From positions 186,001 through 250,000 of the forward strand of contig NW_005179343.1 in assembly GCF_000350225.1 (NCBI RefSeq): a DNA stretch of 64,000 nt, written 5' to 3'. This document shows, piece by piece, positions 39,633 through 51,100 of the stretch. This DNA comes from Chondrus crispus (Eukaryota > Rhodophyta > Florideophyceae > Gigartinales > Gigartinaceae). The notes under the pieces were generated by a model. That model did not search any database, had not been told where the DNA came from, and was given only the letters and a program-made list of their open reading frames with translations. Position 1 is the first letter of the stretch; each line of letters opens with the position of its first letter. The position numbers and the translations under genes are program-made.

Positions 39633-40672
39633 TGTAGTGCAATACGCACCTGAAAAGGGGGGTGAAAAGAAAGGAAAATATTTGGATATGAAAAGTAGTC
39701 CGGGTTGGGGGACACACGTGTGAATAATTGCACAGTTTTAATTTTTAATTATTTTATTTAGTTAATTAGTTGGCATTAATTTTGCTGACACTAGATTAGA
39801 TCTAGGATCTAGCGCCGCGAGCTACAGTAGTGGCTCCTGCGGGGCGATATATACCTTAGCCCTCTGACGACCAAGTCAGTAAAGGTAACCCGAGTTGCCA
39901 GAGTTGAATATCGCCTTGGTCGAAGTCCGTCTTTCCCAAGACGCTCCCTTTTACCACAGATTACGTTATCCTTTGCGCTCGGGGGTTCCCTTTCCTTTTC
40001 CTTTATTTCACCTATCCTTTTCTATTTCTATCTCTATTTCTATTCCCTTATCTTGTGTTGGTGCCATCGGCTTTGGTTGCGACCGGACTGGTGTAGGTGT
40101 CTTGGCCATCGGACGACACGTGGGTGTAGCTCTGCTACTTGTTTGCGTCTACCGACGGAGGCTGTTGCGACGACGTCTCCCTCGAAGGTCCTGTTGCGTA
40201 TACAGGGCAGTGTTGGTTCCATCGGATACAGGTTGCGACCGTTCCGGTGTCGGTACTTTACCATCGGGCAGTACGGAGGTGTAGCGCTGCTACGTGTTTG
40301 CTAATTCCCGACGGGCTGCGTTGCGACGCCCCCATCGAAGACCTTATCAAGGGTATAAGGTGTAACAGGTGCTCCGCGGGCATTGGATTTACGGCCCATC
40401 GGGCCCGGCTTCCCAATCACCGCCCCGAACTCGCCGAGCAACTGCATGTGCAAGACTCTACCACCATTCGTGCCGGGACGGTCCTCTTCCTTTTGCCCCC
40501 CCTATCATGGACTTGAGCTACTGTGGGCCGCAAACCCACTTAAAGGGAAAGGGAGAATCGGACACTCCGTAGGGCTGTGCCGTCGGCAACTCTTGCTGGT
40601 TGTTGTTTGTTGGTTGTGTTGTCGCTGGACCGTTGGACCCTGGTTCCGGCGTGACAGGCACATTGCACTACA
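39633..40672 (+). repeat. 5' LTR, family A (1040 bp)
   Basis: Begins TGTAGTGCAATACGC and ends ACATTGCACTACA, forming an inverted pair. It matches 1-579 and 26480-27418 in reverse orientation. It has an AT-rich block near 39730-39790 and pyrimidine-rich stretches at 39990-40050. A GTTG-rich stretch lies near 40600. Confidence 0.9.
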
Positions 40673-40980
40673 TAAGTGGTCTCCCTGTCGCTAGAATCTG
40701 GAAACTACGAAGCCCGACCTAGAATCTGGAACGGAAATCAGAAGACGGAAATAGGTAAATTAGTTCAATAGGTCTCGTTTATTAAGAGCAGACCATGGCA
40801 ACAAGCCAACCCAAGGACGTCGGTCCTGGGGTCAGAAGGGCTTGATCAGCTCAAGAGTCGAGGATTCCGCGAGGACCTCGTACACGTAGCCAAGGAAATT
40901 CGGCTCCTGATCCAGTTGCAGAAGCGTTCCCTTCGGGGACAGCCGTTGAGAAAAATGGCCTAGAAGAGAAGTTCGGAAAG

Positions 40981-41406
40981 TTGAGAGAGGAGATTCGTAA
41001 GGAGACGAACAGCAAGCTCGAAGAACTGCTGGGTATTTTTCAGAAGCAACAGGAGTTGCTAAAATCCGAGTTCCACGCTGCGCTTGAAGAGCTGACAGCC
41101 CGTGTGGTTCTCGTTGAGAATTTAGATACCGATGCGTCCCCGGGCCGAGATCCGGAAGTGCTGGATTCGCTAAAGCCCGCCGCGAAAGAAGCGCGGCGAG
41201 ACGCGAATCAGGCCCTGGAAACGCTGGCCAAGACAAGGGACAGCATCGACGACCGGTTTTATCGCGCTTCGCGGCTACTCAAGGACCTTGAGCAAGCGGT
41301 GGGCCGGGCCGAACCAAGTTTGGACGCGGGATCGCTCTCCGGCGGAGAAGAAATCGACAGTCCAACGAAGAAGGACAAGTCAGTCCGGACCCGGGATTCC
41401 AAGTAA
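40981..41406 (+). CDS. Gypsy Gag N-terminal part
   Basis: A 141-residue ORF, strongly helical and charged (MREEIRKETNSKLEELLGIF, ARRDANQALETLAKTRD), with ARVVLVENLDTDASPG matching the Gag of the element at 12003. Probably the coiled-coil start of Gag. Confidence 0.7.
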   Translation: MREEIRKETNSKLEELLGIFQKQQELLKSEFHAALEELTARVVLVENLDTDASPGRDPEVLDSLKPAAKEARRDANQALETLAKTRDSIDDRFYRASRLLKDLEQAVGRAEPSLDAGSLSGGEEIDSPTKKDKSVRTRDSK

Positions 41407-41690
41407 AGAACCCCAAGTCGGCCAAAGGCCGAAAGAAGAAGAAAATTCACTGTATTGACGACCGCGAAAATTGCGACTCAAAATCGGAGTCGAATGTTTC
41501 AGAAGAAAATGGTGACGACGGCTCGTCGAACCATTCAAGAAATTCCGACCGAAGATCGACAGACGGAAATGGAATTTCGTCAAATAAGGAGAGCTCCAGA
41601 AGAGGCGGAGTCACTTCGTCCGCCTCGCGCAGAGACCAAGAAGCGGAGCCGGAAGACATCGCGACGCGGCGCGGACCGCGATGGGAGAAG

Positions 41691-43079
41691 TTGGAGGAAT
41701 TAAATCCGACCAACCACCTCTTCAAGAAGTTGCTTTCGTACAGGACGTACCGCCTGCCGTACCCGCAGACACGTTTGTCGGGCAAGCAGCGGACCGCCGT
41801 GCGAAAGATCAGAAGAGACATACCACCAAAGGTGAAGAGAGACAATACGTTCACAGGAGACGATGGCGTATTAGTTCTCGATTTTTTAGCTAAGATAGTC
41901 CAAGAATTCGACACCCAGGAGATCAACGAAGGCCAAGCAATCCGCTTGCTACCGGAGTTCCTCGGCGGAATCGCCCTGAGACAGTACACTTCGGTGTCAC
42001 AAACGGCGGGGTCCCACCATGGGAAAACATCCGTCTGGCCGGAGGCCGTACAGTGGCTATTGCGAAGCTTTGCCACCGATGAGGCCATCCGCCAAGCCGT
42101 ACTCGCTTTGCGGGAAGTACAGCAACTACCGTCTGAAGACGAGATGGAATTTTACATCCGTCTGACGGACGCGAGCAATCGATGTGGAAACGTATATTCA
42201 ATGGAAGAACAAATGACGATGTTTATTGAAGGACTCGATTCGAGTATCAAGCCGATGGTATCGCAACACCGCCAAGACAATCGGGAAGTTTCGTTTTTGA
42301 GACTAGTTAATTATGCGAAGGCGCATGGCTCGGCGAGCCGCGCCAAGGAGAAGAAGACTAGGAGAGTCACCATCCAAGCGCCAGCGACGCTAAGGGTGGT
42401 GGGGAAGCAGAAGCCTTCGCACCCCACGCGAAAAACCCGCGGCGCGGTCCACTTGGCCGATTCGCTTTCTGCGTCCAGAGGACGTAGTACTGTTGATCAG
42501 GAAGAAAACGGATACGCAGGAGCGCTGGTTGCCGAGGGCGATTTTTATGACCCCTCCGAGGGGTATGGAGACGAGGATCACGGGGCTAGTGGGACGTCTA
42601 CGCTACAGACGCCCACGTATACGACGGGCTCGTATACAGAGACCGCGGAACCCATGTTGGCGTTTCGAGGGCGCGGACATACGCTAGCGCCAAGAATTCC
42701 GATGGAAGACAAGGGTACGGCCCTCAGAAGACCGGGCTGGACGGGCCGGCCGACGGCTCGAGGACCGCCAAGGTCGCCGTACCCTCAGAAAAAGCATGGC
42801 CTCGTATGCTACCATTGCTACGAGAAGGGGCACGGAGCGCCTACGTGTTTGCTCTCGTTCCGAGAGATGCACCGAGTTCTGAAGAACTACGAGATGCTCT
42901 CCCCGATGGAGAGGTTGGGAATTCCGTCGACAAGTTACCTGAAGGTAAAACAATGGTTCGAATCTCAGGCGGCGAGCACACCGAGTGCTTCTGCCGAAGG
43001 TTCGAACCGGACATCAGGAAGGCCGGCCGCGGGGTCGCCGTCGGATTGGAGAAGAAATTCGCAGCGACAGGAAAACTAA
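41691..43079 (+). CDS. Gypsy Gag capsid and zinc knuckle
   Basis: A 462-residue ORF with the retrotransposon Gag domain (AIRLLPEFLGGIALRQYTSV, LLRSFATDEAIRQAVLALRE, FYIRLTDASNRCGNVYSMEE, FIEGLDSSIKPMVSQH), then a low-complexity linker and the knuckle CYHCYEKGHGAPTC (C-x2-C-x4-H-x4-C) at about residues 375-390. The tail is basic and Ser-rich. Confidence 0.88.
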   Translation: MEELNPTNHLFKKLLSYRTYRLPYPQTRLSGKQRTAVRKIRRDIPPKVKRDNTFTGDDGVLVLDFLAKIVQEFDTQEINEGQAIRLLPEFLGGIALRQYTSVSQTAGSHHGKTSVWPEAVQWLLRSFATDEAIRQAVLALREVQQLPSEDEMEFYIRLTDASNRCGNVYSMEEQMTMFIEGLDSSIKPMVSQHRQDNREVSFLRLVNYAKAHGSASRAKEKKTRRVTIQAPATLRVVGKQKPSHPTRKTRGAVHLADSLSASRGRSTVDQEENGYAGALVAEGDFYDPSEGYGDEDHGASGTSTLQTPTYTTGSYTETAEPMLAFRGRGHTLAPRIPMEDKGTALRRPGWTGRPTARGPPRSPYPQKKHGLVCYHCYEKGHGAPTCLLSFREMHRVLKNYEMLSPMERLGIPSTSYLKVKQWFESQAASTPSASAEGSNRTSGRPAAGSPSDWRRNSQRQEN

Positions 43080-43307
43080 GGGGGGGAATCTCAAAAAATT
43101 CGAAAGGAGAGACATGTGTCCGGCGAACCATGTCCGGGACACAGTTCCGTTCCCCGCTTTTAGCGAAGGAGGCAGTCGACGACGAGAAGACAGTTGGAAT
43201 CATCAATAACCCGAAAGGACCCATTGGGGTCAAGAAGATTCTGCGAAGAGGCAAGGACGATCCGCTGAGCAAGTCCGACGCCTCTGGTACAGGATCAAGC
43301 GCGGGGA

Positions 43308-44810
43308 ATGTCCCCAGAAGATTTTGGTCCTTGCGAGGAAAAACTACAAGTCTTCGCGGACATTGGACCGACGGTCGGATTGACGAGCCGTGTACTGTCC
43401 GTGTTGGAAACCGGTGCGGGACCTAATCTCATCCGGAGATCCCAGCTTCCCGCAGGAATGGAAACGCTTGTGTCCTTCGGACCAACCCAGGACATCGGCG
43501 ATGCGAATAACAGGCCACTCCGAACTCTAGGTACACTCAAAATGCGTGTGAGACTTGGACGTTTCGTGGCTACAGTCGAATTTATAGTTTGTGAAAAACT
43601 CGCAGTCCCTCTAATTCTAGGAGCGGACTATTGCGATAGGTTCGTGGAGGCTATATACCCACGACAGAGGACAGTTGAGTTGGCAGATTTCTCGGAGGTT
43701 CCGATTGTACGGCGATTCTCGGCGAGAAGATCGAAGAAGCATTTGGTCCCCGGAGAGGGTGAGACTGATGCAAAAGGGGAACGAGTTTCCCCCAGGGTGA
43801 AGGTGGCAAGAGCCACGACCATTGAACCAGGGACGCAAAGCATGGTCGAATGTACCTCGAAGAGGACTGGGCTGGTCCTCGTTCAACCCTACACACCCCT
43901 ATTGCTTGTTGCGAATTTTAGGAATTACCCGGTCCGGGTTCAAAAAGGCCAAGTGGTGGCGGAACTACTACCGCACCCGAGGGCCGTACTCAAGAGCAAT
44001 GCCACCATTGGTGAGGTACTTGGAATTGAAGAAAGGGATGAGGAAAAATTTACTAATTCTACCCCGCCGCCTACGGGCGAGAGAAGATGCGAACCGTCGG
44101 AACAAGAGCGCGAGGACCAGCAAGGAGAACGGGAGGAAAGGCTGTCCACGACGGCAACTACGAAGCCGGAGCGGCAGATTGAGCCTCCCCCGCCGGACGT
44201 GGAGGAGCTCGACCTGAGCCACGTGCCGGCCCGGCTGCGCGAAAGATTCCGTCGGATGTTAAAAAATTATTCCCGCATGTGGGATGGGACCCTTAGTGAG
44301 ATCAACACCACGGTCCACCGGATTGAACTGGCCCCGGATACAAGGCCAATTGCACAAGCTCCCTACCGAGCCGGTCGAAAGGCTCGGGAGGTCGAGGACG
44401 CAGAAGTACAGAAGATGTTAGAAGCAGGAGTCATCGAGCCGGCGCAGTCAGAATGGGCGTCGCCCGTTTTATTGGTGCCCAAGCCGGACGGATCAATGCG
44501 TTTTTGCGTAGACTACCGCAGGTTAAACGCGGTAACGGTGAAGGACACGTACCCTTTGCCGCGCATGGATGAGTGTTTGGACTCGTTGGGAGATACCAAG
44601 GTCTTTTCCGCGTTGGACGCGATTTCAGGGTATTGGCAGATGCCTATTCCGGAAGCGGACCGCGACAAGAAAGCTTTTTCGTGTGACTCGGGTCTACCGT
44701 TTTTCAAGAATGCCCTTCAGGCTAATCAACGCGCCAGCGACGTTTCAGAGTGCCATGGATATCCTGCTCTCTCCGTTCCGCTGGAAATGCTGTCTGGTAT
44801 ATGTAGATGA
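43308..44810 (+). CDS. Gypsy protease and RT start
   Basis: A 500-residue ORF. The protease-like part has VLETGAGPNLIRRSQLP, FIVCEKLAVPLILGADYCDR. The linker has LVLVQPYTPLLLVANFRNYP and KGQVVAEL. RT begins with EWASPVLLVPKPDGSMRFCV, LNAVTVKDTYPLPRMDECLD and FSALDAISGYWQMPIPEADR. The catalytic YVDDIIIFS box follows just beyond (about 44800-44826). Confidence 0.88.
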   Translation: MSPEDFGPCEEKLQVFADIGPTVGLTSRVLSVLETGAGPNLIRRSQLPAGMETLVSFGPTQDIGDANNRPLRTLGTLKMRVRLGRFVATVEFIVCEKLAVPLILGADYCDRFVEAIYPRQRTVELADFSEVPIVRRFSARRSKKHLVPGEGETDAKGERVSPRVKVARATTIEPGTQSMVECTSKRTGLVLVQPYTPLLLVANFRNYPVRVQKGQVVAELLPHPRAVLKSNATIGEVLGIEERDEEKFTNSTPPPTGERRCEPSEQEREDQQGEREERLSTTATTKPERQIEPPPPDVEELDLSHVPARLRERFRRMLKNYSRMWDGTLSEINTTVHRIELAPDTRPIAQAPYRAGRKAREVEDAEVQKMLEAGVIEPAQSEWASPVLLVPKPDGSMRFCVDYRRLNAVTVKDTYPLPRMDECLDSLGDTKVFSALDAISGYWQMPIPEADRDKKAFSCDSGLPFFKNALQANQRASDVSECHGYPALSVPLEMLSGICR

Positions 44811-45671
44811 TATCATCATCTTCAGCAAATCCTGGGAGGAGCACATCGTGCACGCGAAGTAGATACTGTCTGTATTGGAAAAGGCAGGTGTGAAGCTCAA
44901 GCTTCGCAAGTGCGAATTTTTCGTCAAAAAGATCAAGTACCTGGGCCATGTCGTTCGGCCAGGTACATTGGAAGTTGACGCCGCGCGAACCGCCGCATTG
45001 GAGCAAGTGCGGTACCCGAGGACACAAACACAGCTTAGAAGCTTCCTGGGACTTGCAATGTCTACCGCAGGTTTGTTCCGCATTATGCAAAAATTGGGCA
45101 TCCTCTAAACCAACTACTGAAGAAAGGACAACCGGTCCAGTTGGAAGGATTCGACGAACCGTGCAAGAAAGCTTTTCATAAGCTCAAGGACGCCATCTTG
45201 GCACCGCCGGTGTTGGCGCTGCCGAAGAAGGACCTACCCTACTCGGTAGATACCGATGCAAGCGACTATCAAATCGGCGCTGCATTATTTCAAACGCACC
45301 CGGATGCGCAACGCAAACCCATCGGGTTCTTTTCAAGAACGTTAGCCGCAGCCGAAAAAAACTATTCTGTATCAGAAAAAGAATGTCTAGCGGTAATTTG
45401 GGCCGTACAGACATTGAGGCCATATTTGTATGGCGAGCACTTCATAGTGCATACCCACCATGCCTCATTGAGGTGGTTGATGAACGTAACCGACCCCAGC
45501 GGGAGATTAATCCGATGGAGGCTCCGCCTCTCGGAATTTGATTTCGAAATCAAGTACAAGAAGGGCAACGCGATTAGTCAAGCTTATGCCGTGTCAAGAT
45601 TACGGACCGCAGGAGAAACCGTCGACGAAATCGACGACGAAATCCCATGCTTTATGGCCGAACCGGCCTAG
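44811..45671 (+). CDS. Gypsy RT end and RNase H
   Basis: Continuation of RT (VKLKLRKCEFFVKKIKYLGH, VVRPGTLEVDAARTAALE), then RNase H: YSVDTDASDYQIGAALFQTH, SVSEKECLAVIWAVQTL and LRLSEFDFEIKYKKGN. The RT part is nearly the same as the fragment at 62062-62263. Confidence 0.88.
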
Positions 45672-45911
45672 GGTACAGTGGAGGACGAGGACAGTTTTGA
45701 CGCGTTAGACGACATCCTCGCTCTTGAGGGGGGACCGCCCCTGATCGCCTCGATCAATTCCAAGCTGTCACTCCGGAGGAGCTCATTCGCGAGCAAGCCG
45801 TCGACCCCTTCTGCAACTGCATCAGATTAAAGTGTCAGGAAAGCGGGTACCCTCAGTGTTATATCAAATACTACAGCAAGCCGCATCCGTACCGCGGCGG
45901 AGTTTGTACAA

Positions 45912-46153
45912 GTGGTGATACCACAATCGTTAAGGGACCGCGTCCTAGGGTTAAGCCATTACGCAAAATTGGCAGGCCACCCGGGAGGCAGGAAACTTTA
46001 CAAGACATTGAGAAGATATTTTTATTGGCCTACGATGGCCCTAGACTGCTACGCAGTCGCGAAAAATTGCGCCGCATGCGCGCGGGAAAGGGTGAAGTTA
46101 AGAAAAAACACGAAGGAAATGAAGCTGTTCACGCCCACCCTAGTAAACCAAAC
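45912..46153 (+). CDS. Gypsy integrase zinc-binding domain, truncated
   Basis: LSHYAKLAGHPGGRKLYKTL, RRYFYWPTMALDCYAVAKNC and AACARERVKLRK give the HHCC zinc-binding domain that precedes the integrase core. The element ends here at the border of the repeat 46154-46330. Confidence 0.85.
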
Positions 46154-46330
46154 GCAGTGCCACCGCAGTACGTACCGTGCAGTGCATCCGTAGGATACCC
46201 GTAGTACGTGTGGGGTGCAGCAATGGCACTGTGCTCCCCACACGTGGAATCCGTATTGATACTGGGAGTGACCCACAGTGGCATTACGACCCTACTGCGT
46301 ACATACTACGGTGCACTGCGGGTGCACTGC
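46154..46330. repeat. MITE-like element ending the gypsy copy
   Basis: The ends GCAGTGCCACCGCAGT (46154) and a run ending ACTGCGGGTGCACTGC (46330) are imperfect inverted repeats. Inside are a second inverted pair, GTGTGGGGTGCA/CCCCACACGTGG (about 46209-46254), and several TACGTA- and GTAGTACG-type words. The 15-mer AGTGCCACCGCAGTA occurs inverted at about 61880, next to another fragment of the same gypsy family. Confidence 0.5.
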
Positions 46331-46687
46331 AAATGAGCCCCCTAGAGGAGCTTCTTTTAACAGATGAAATACCTCATACATCGCCTATATCAGAGGCAAT
46401 CTGATGGCGCCGTATGGGAATCGTACACAAGCCAAGTGTTTGCTTTCTACTCGCATGCACTTACACTCCACGTTGAGCAATTGTCGACTTAAGATTCGTA
46501 TATCTATTCACACGTGTACTCCTTTCAAGCATTTTCACCATTCATCTCATCTACCTCCCCACCACCACCTTGCACCGATCCATTTCATAGTGCGACCAGC
46601 CGCCAGCCGACCACGTCTTAATTTTCTCCACCTCTCCGCCCCGTTCCGTCGGTCTCGCATTCTTGACTAACCCCGCCGCAAAACACC
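46331..46687. other. No gene seen
   Basis: Mixed sequence with C-rich runs, probably the promoter side of the ORF starting at 46688. No feature recognised. Confidence 0.35.
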
Positions 46688-47317
46688 ATGGGGGCCGAAA
46701 AGCGGCCCGTCCGCTCGTCCAAGGTCCGCGCCATGGCACGCGTAAGCATGCAGAAACAGTCAGACGAGGAGGAGCTCGAGCACCAGCTTCAACTCGGCAA
46801 TCGCTAGCGCAGTCGTCGACACTCCTCACCCTCGCATGAAAGGGTTTTTACTGCAAATAGCGATATCGATGGCCACTCGCCGCACCGCCGCCACCACTAC
46901 GATGACGATGACGATGATCCGGATGACGATCACCATGACCCTAAGTCATTTGTCCAATATACCACCCTCAGATGCGGGTCCCAGATGAACAGCAAGGTCG
47001 TTGCTGATGTAATGGAATCTGAGGGGGCGAAGACTTCAGAAGGGTCGCAAAAACGTCGAGCGGAAGACGAAGGAGACGAGGTGGCAGTGGAAGAGGTTGT
47101 AGTTGCGAGCCGTTCGGAGGTTATGGCGCTCGGTAAACTTGTCCTGGATGTCTCGTCCGGAGTGACTGTAGACGGTTTGGAGAGCTTAATCGTGAGATGC
47201 TCCAAGGTGTTGCGTGAAAACAGACGGAGCATGAACCGTGATGAAGATGTGAAACATCTGATGCGGACGGCGACGGACGCACACGAAGACCATCGTTTTG
47301 ACCTCACACCTCACTGA
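46688..47317 (+). pseudogene. Unknown acidic/basic protein with one in-frame stop
   Basis: The frame from ATG 46688 (MGAEKRPVRSSKVRAMARVS) is open for 39 codons, meets TAG 46805-46807, and continues in the same frame to 47317. It contains an acidic run of Asp with flanking His (about 46900-46945) and a C-terminal helical part (MNSKVVADVMESEGAKTSE, GLESLIVRCSKVLRENRR). Composition suggests a nuclear protein. It precedes another unknown broken ORF on the same strand. Not recognised. Confidence 0.35.
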
Positions 47318-47396
47318 ATTTCGAGAAGTACCAGTCAGTGTACTGCCATGAGGAGCAGCAGTCCGTCAAACAACAGGAAACGCAACATTCTCATCC

Positions 47397-48120
47397 ATGC
47401 CAACCGCCCTCAGAGAAGCTCTTGCAAAAGCGTCTCCCCCCTCACTTCTGTTACGAATTCACTCTGCCTCGAAAGACATTGCGCGGTTCTCTCAACAGAA
47501 TTCGTTCCTCTCCATACAGAAAGGCGTTTCTCGGCATATGGTTTGTAAGAGTAACTCCGAGCTCTCTTACACATCGACAAAAGTGGAGCTCCAATCTGTA
47601 TCACTTCGACAGACGGAGAATTCAGCACCTCTTTCTCCACGCCATACTGCCGACCAGGACATGACAAGGCCTCAGGTTGATTGTTCTTTCTGTTTGCGCT
47701 AGGACATTATCCATCGTGATCAGTCTGTCGCGCTTATCATGAAACCTTTTTCGGAGTGGGACGATTTTCACTCAAGCAAGAGTTGGGGAGTACTTCGTAT
47801 TGCTCACTGTACCCAGGATGAAGCTTTTGGAAATCCCGAAAGAAGAAAGCAAGCAATTTTTGACGCATATGTTGACTTCAACGAAACGCTTGATGATTTT
47901 AAAGACGCGTCCATGCACCGGTTGATTGTCTTCACTTCTGCAGATGCCAATCATGAGGACACTCCTTTCGTGCTAGACGATCCAAAGTCTCCTGCAGAGA
48001 ATGTCAAACCAGGGACGCCTCTGAATTTCAGCGTATGCTATGTCTTAGAGCCCAACTCCATGGTCATCACACTCAGCAGGTTACCGATCCTCGTACTCCC
48101 ATTGCTCCTTGCTGTTCCAT
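47397..48120 (+). pseudogene. Unknown broken gene 5' of the large transposase
   Basis: The frame 47397-47702 (ALREALAKASPPSLLLRIHS, KDIARFSQQNSFLSIQKGVS) continues after TAG 47700-47702 to 48122 (IMKPFSEWDDFHSSKSWGVL, AIFDAYVDFNETLDDFKDAS, LIVFTSADANHEDTPFVLDD). The even, non-repetitive composition looks like a real globular protein. A frameshift near 48065 is suggested by the change in character of the end. Some features recall Rad9-type checkpoint clamp proteins, but too weakly to name it. Confidence 0.4.
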
Positions 48121-48197
48121 AATTTCCTCCCGCTTTCGCATGCCATCCATGTCTTCTTCCTCGACACTCCATGCCGTGCGTTCAAGTATGACAGATC

Positions 48198-51100
48198 TCA
48201 CCTTCGAGACGCTACCAAAGTCCTATTCACGCCGTCTGATCCTATTTGGTCCTTGTCCAAAAGCATACTGGCCGCACGCTGGGGATCTATAAACACTACA
48301 TGCCTCCCGCTTCTTCGGTTGGTGCGGTGCTCTAGCTGTCCAATCGAGTGTAGTATAACTGAGACGTCTTCAACGGTTGTGTTCCTGAAAGCGACATCCA
48401 CTGTCCCTGTTTTAAAGACCTGTTGATACTGATTGATAAACAAACCGCTTGCCCAGGCAGCCAGAATGAGGTCTTTCGTGACAGAGCTTCCATTCAATGG
48501 AAAGGTGTAGCGAAGGAACTTCAGTACTTTTCCATAATATACATCACGGAGGTGCCCGTGTTCTGTAGAGAACTCTGCCGCGATGTACCAATCTGACCGA
48601 GTCATTTCACGGCGATGCCGTCTTGCATTGCTCGCACCAATGATCTGCCAACCATCACCAACCGGCAGGGAGACTCGGCCGTAACACCATATCCCATCCT
48701 CCTCGACCGCCGCGCTCGCTTCCGACTCAACGATGCCTTCCGCTCTGGATATGAAAGCAGCGAGGAGCTTTCGAGTCCCCATTCTTGCGTGATATGCATC
48801 GTTGAGTGATTCTCGATCGCGCGGGAAGAGCAGCTTCAAATCCCCCACTTCAGTCGCATCATCCCTAGCTTCCCCGCCAGCACCTCGGTCATTCTTCGAA
48901 ACGAAATGGTTCCTAAAATATATCTTGACACGCTCGGTCATTTTGGCTGTTTCATTCATTGACTCTGCCGCCAAGATCGTGGCGTGCAGTAAATGCTTGA
49001 TAAAGCCAATGAAGCGCTCCATCCAAAATTGACTATAGTTAACCAGGGGTCCACATTGCTCAACCATCCAACCGAGATGGACAACGTCGTGAACTGTTGA
49101 TTTACAGACCCCCACTCTCCTCACGTCACCTCGGTAGTACAGAGATTCGAACCCGCAAACAAAGTCTATTCCAAGCTGCTTCATTTCTTCCACTTGCCTT
49201 TGCGACATGACGGGTCTGCGAGACAATTCGACCAGTTGAGAAAGAAGGTACAGATTCCGGAGATACGGCTGTGGCAGAATGCCATCAAAAACTATTATGG
49301 CAAAGTTCGATAAGAACTCGATGCACTCCGAGGCCTTCCAATTTGAGTAGTGCGCGGTATTACGGGGTATATCAGGGAAAGCAGACTGGGCAGTACCTTT
49401 CCGGATCGCATTCATCTCCTCATCTACTTGCCGCCACTGTGAAGGGCTGAGGATAAATCGATCATCGCTACGATAGGCTTCTTTCAGATGAATGCATTTA
49501 GTCTTGAAAATGTCCATCATGTCTGTGCAGATGTTCATCCAGGTGTGCATTATGTCAAGAGGGAAAGAGGTGTAAGGATATACAGAATGTATGGAAAGCG
49601 GTACAGTTCTCCACTTTATCCCTGTTCGTTTTCGGATTCGTTCCCGTTCGGCATTGGAGATGTATGGGTCTTCCAGCTGAGAAAGTGTCAGCGCGGTGCC
49701 CTCCGCCGCGCGATAAGTGGGTCTTCGGGGATCCCACAATATCTTGAACTCCGTAGGTGCTCTTGAGCCTTCTTTAGGAATTCTGAAACCAGTAGGGTCG
49801 TCTTCTGGAGGAACGAGAACTGTGCATTGGGTAGGGTAGTACATGTGGTTGTGGAAAGGACTCCACACGCCGGCGAAGACACAAAATCTGCAGGGGCATC
49901 TTCCATTGTGTCCGACTAATCCGGCTTGCTTGTTGACAGCAAGCTTGTCACCGGTTTGATGGATGACATGAACGCGAACCTTTCGCTCAACACCATCATG
50001 GAAGTAGATGCTCGTGCCGCCACATTTGTTGATTTTCCGTATTTCCTGATCCAAAGGTGTAAACCATGTGTCTATGAATTCAGGCTCCTTTGGACCTTTC
50101 ACGAAGCCGAGCGGAATGATGTTCTTGATGAGGTAGCGCATGCTCGGATCCAGATTATAGTTCAGGGCGGCAATGGGCCAGCAGTCATATCTGTGGTTCT
50201 CAAACGTTTGGAACCCATCCGTACTTGGTGCGATGAACACGTCGTACTTCACAGCATCATACCCACCGCATTCCTCTACAATCCGGTGATATAAGTTGCC
50301 ATCAAAAAAATCTTCATAGTATCGTTCACGAGATTGACCACCCTCCGCTGCTACTCGCCGGACTAACTTCTCTTGGTGATATGAGAACACTTGTTTGCAG
50401 GCCTTTTCATCGGCCGCCCACGCTTCAATCCTTTCGAGGAGCGGGAGGTACTCAAAAATAACAATATCTTGAGCAGTGCCCTGTTCGACGCATGACACAC
50501 AACGCAGCTCTGGATTCCGAAGAGCCCCCGCGACAGATTTAAGGAGCATGTGACGTCTACAGGCAAGGTAATTGATTGTTGAGAAGTTTGTATACTTCTC
50601 AAAGTTTCGCCGCAGCTGGCGTGCCATGACGGGGGCTTTCAGTTCCGTAAGAATTGAGTCTTGTGCTCCAAGTGTCAGGCCGTGGTCGAGGAAGATCTTG
50701 ATCCACGCACGATTTCGCGTGACCCAATCGTCGAATCGATCCGCGGCGCTGGCTTGTGTACCTCCCCTTTCCAATTGCTTTGAATCGGATGCTGCATGTT
50801 CACCTTCGGGGAATTCCGAAGCTTCAGAACTGTGGATTGTTCCGCTGCTTTGAACAAGCAAATCACCGACTGGAACTACATCACGATTTGGTAAGGTAAC
50901 AATACCTGGTTCATAAGTGTATGCATCCTGTGGCTGATAGGCAGGCTCAATATCATCATGATGTGATTGAGAGTCAATCAATGCGGGACCATACTGTACG
51001 GGTATGTCACAACTGTTTTCCTTTCCAACTTGCTCGATAAGACTACTCCCATTGCTTGTACGAGAGTCTATTATCTCATTACCAATTGAGCCGATAAATA

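Larger units (their letters stand above)
39633..46153 (+). mobile_element. Ty3/gypsy family A element, plus orientation, 3'-truncated
   Basis: Starts with a 1040-bp LTR, then a primer-binding-site-like TGGTCTCCCTGTCGC at 40677, Gag, zinc knuckle, protease, RT, RNase H and the zinc-binding part of integrase. It stops inside integrase where a small MITE-like repeat begins (46154). No 3' LTR is present. It has several breaks (about four or more) and is non-functional. The shared start of the primer site (TGGTCTCCC) and similar Gag motifs tie it to the 11257-24955 element. Confidence 0.92.

Noticed and set aside
47397-48120. Possible Rad9-type checkpoint clamp protein
   Set aside because: Only a loose resemblance over about 30 residues; not named as such.
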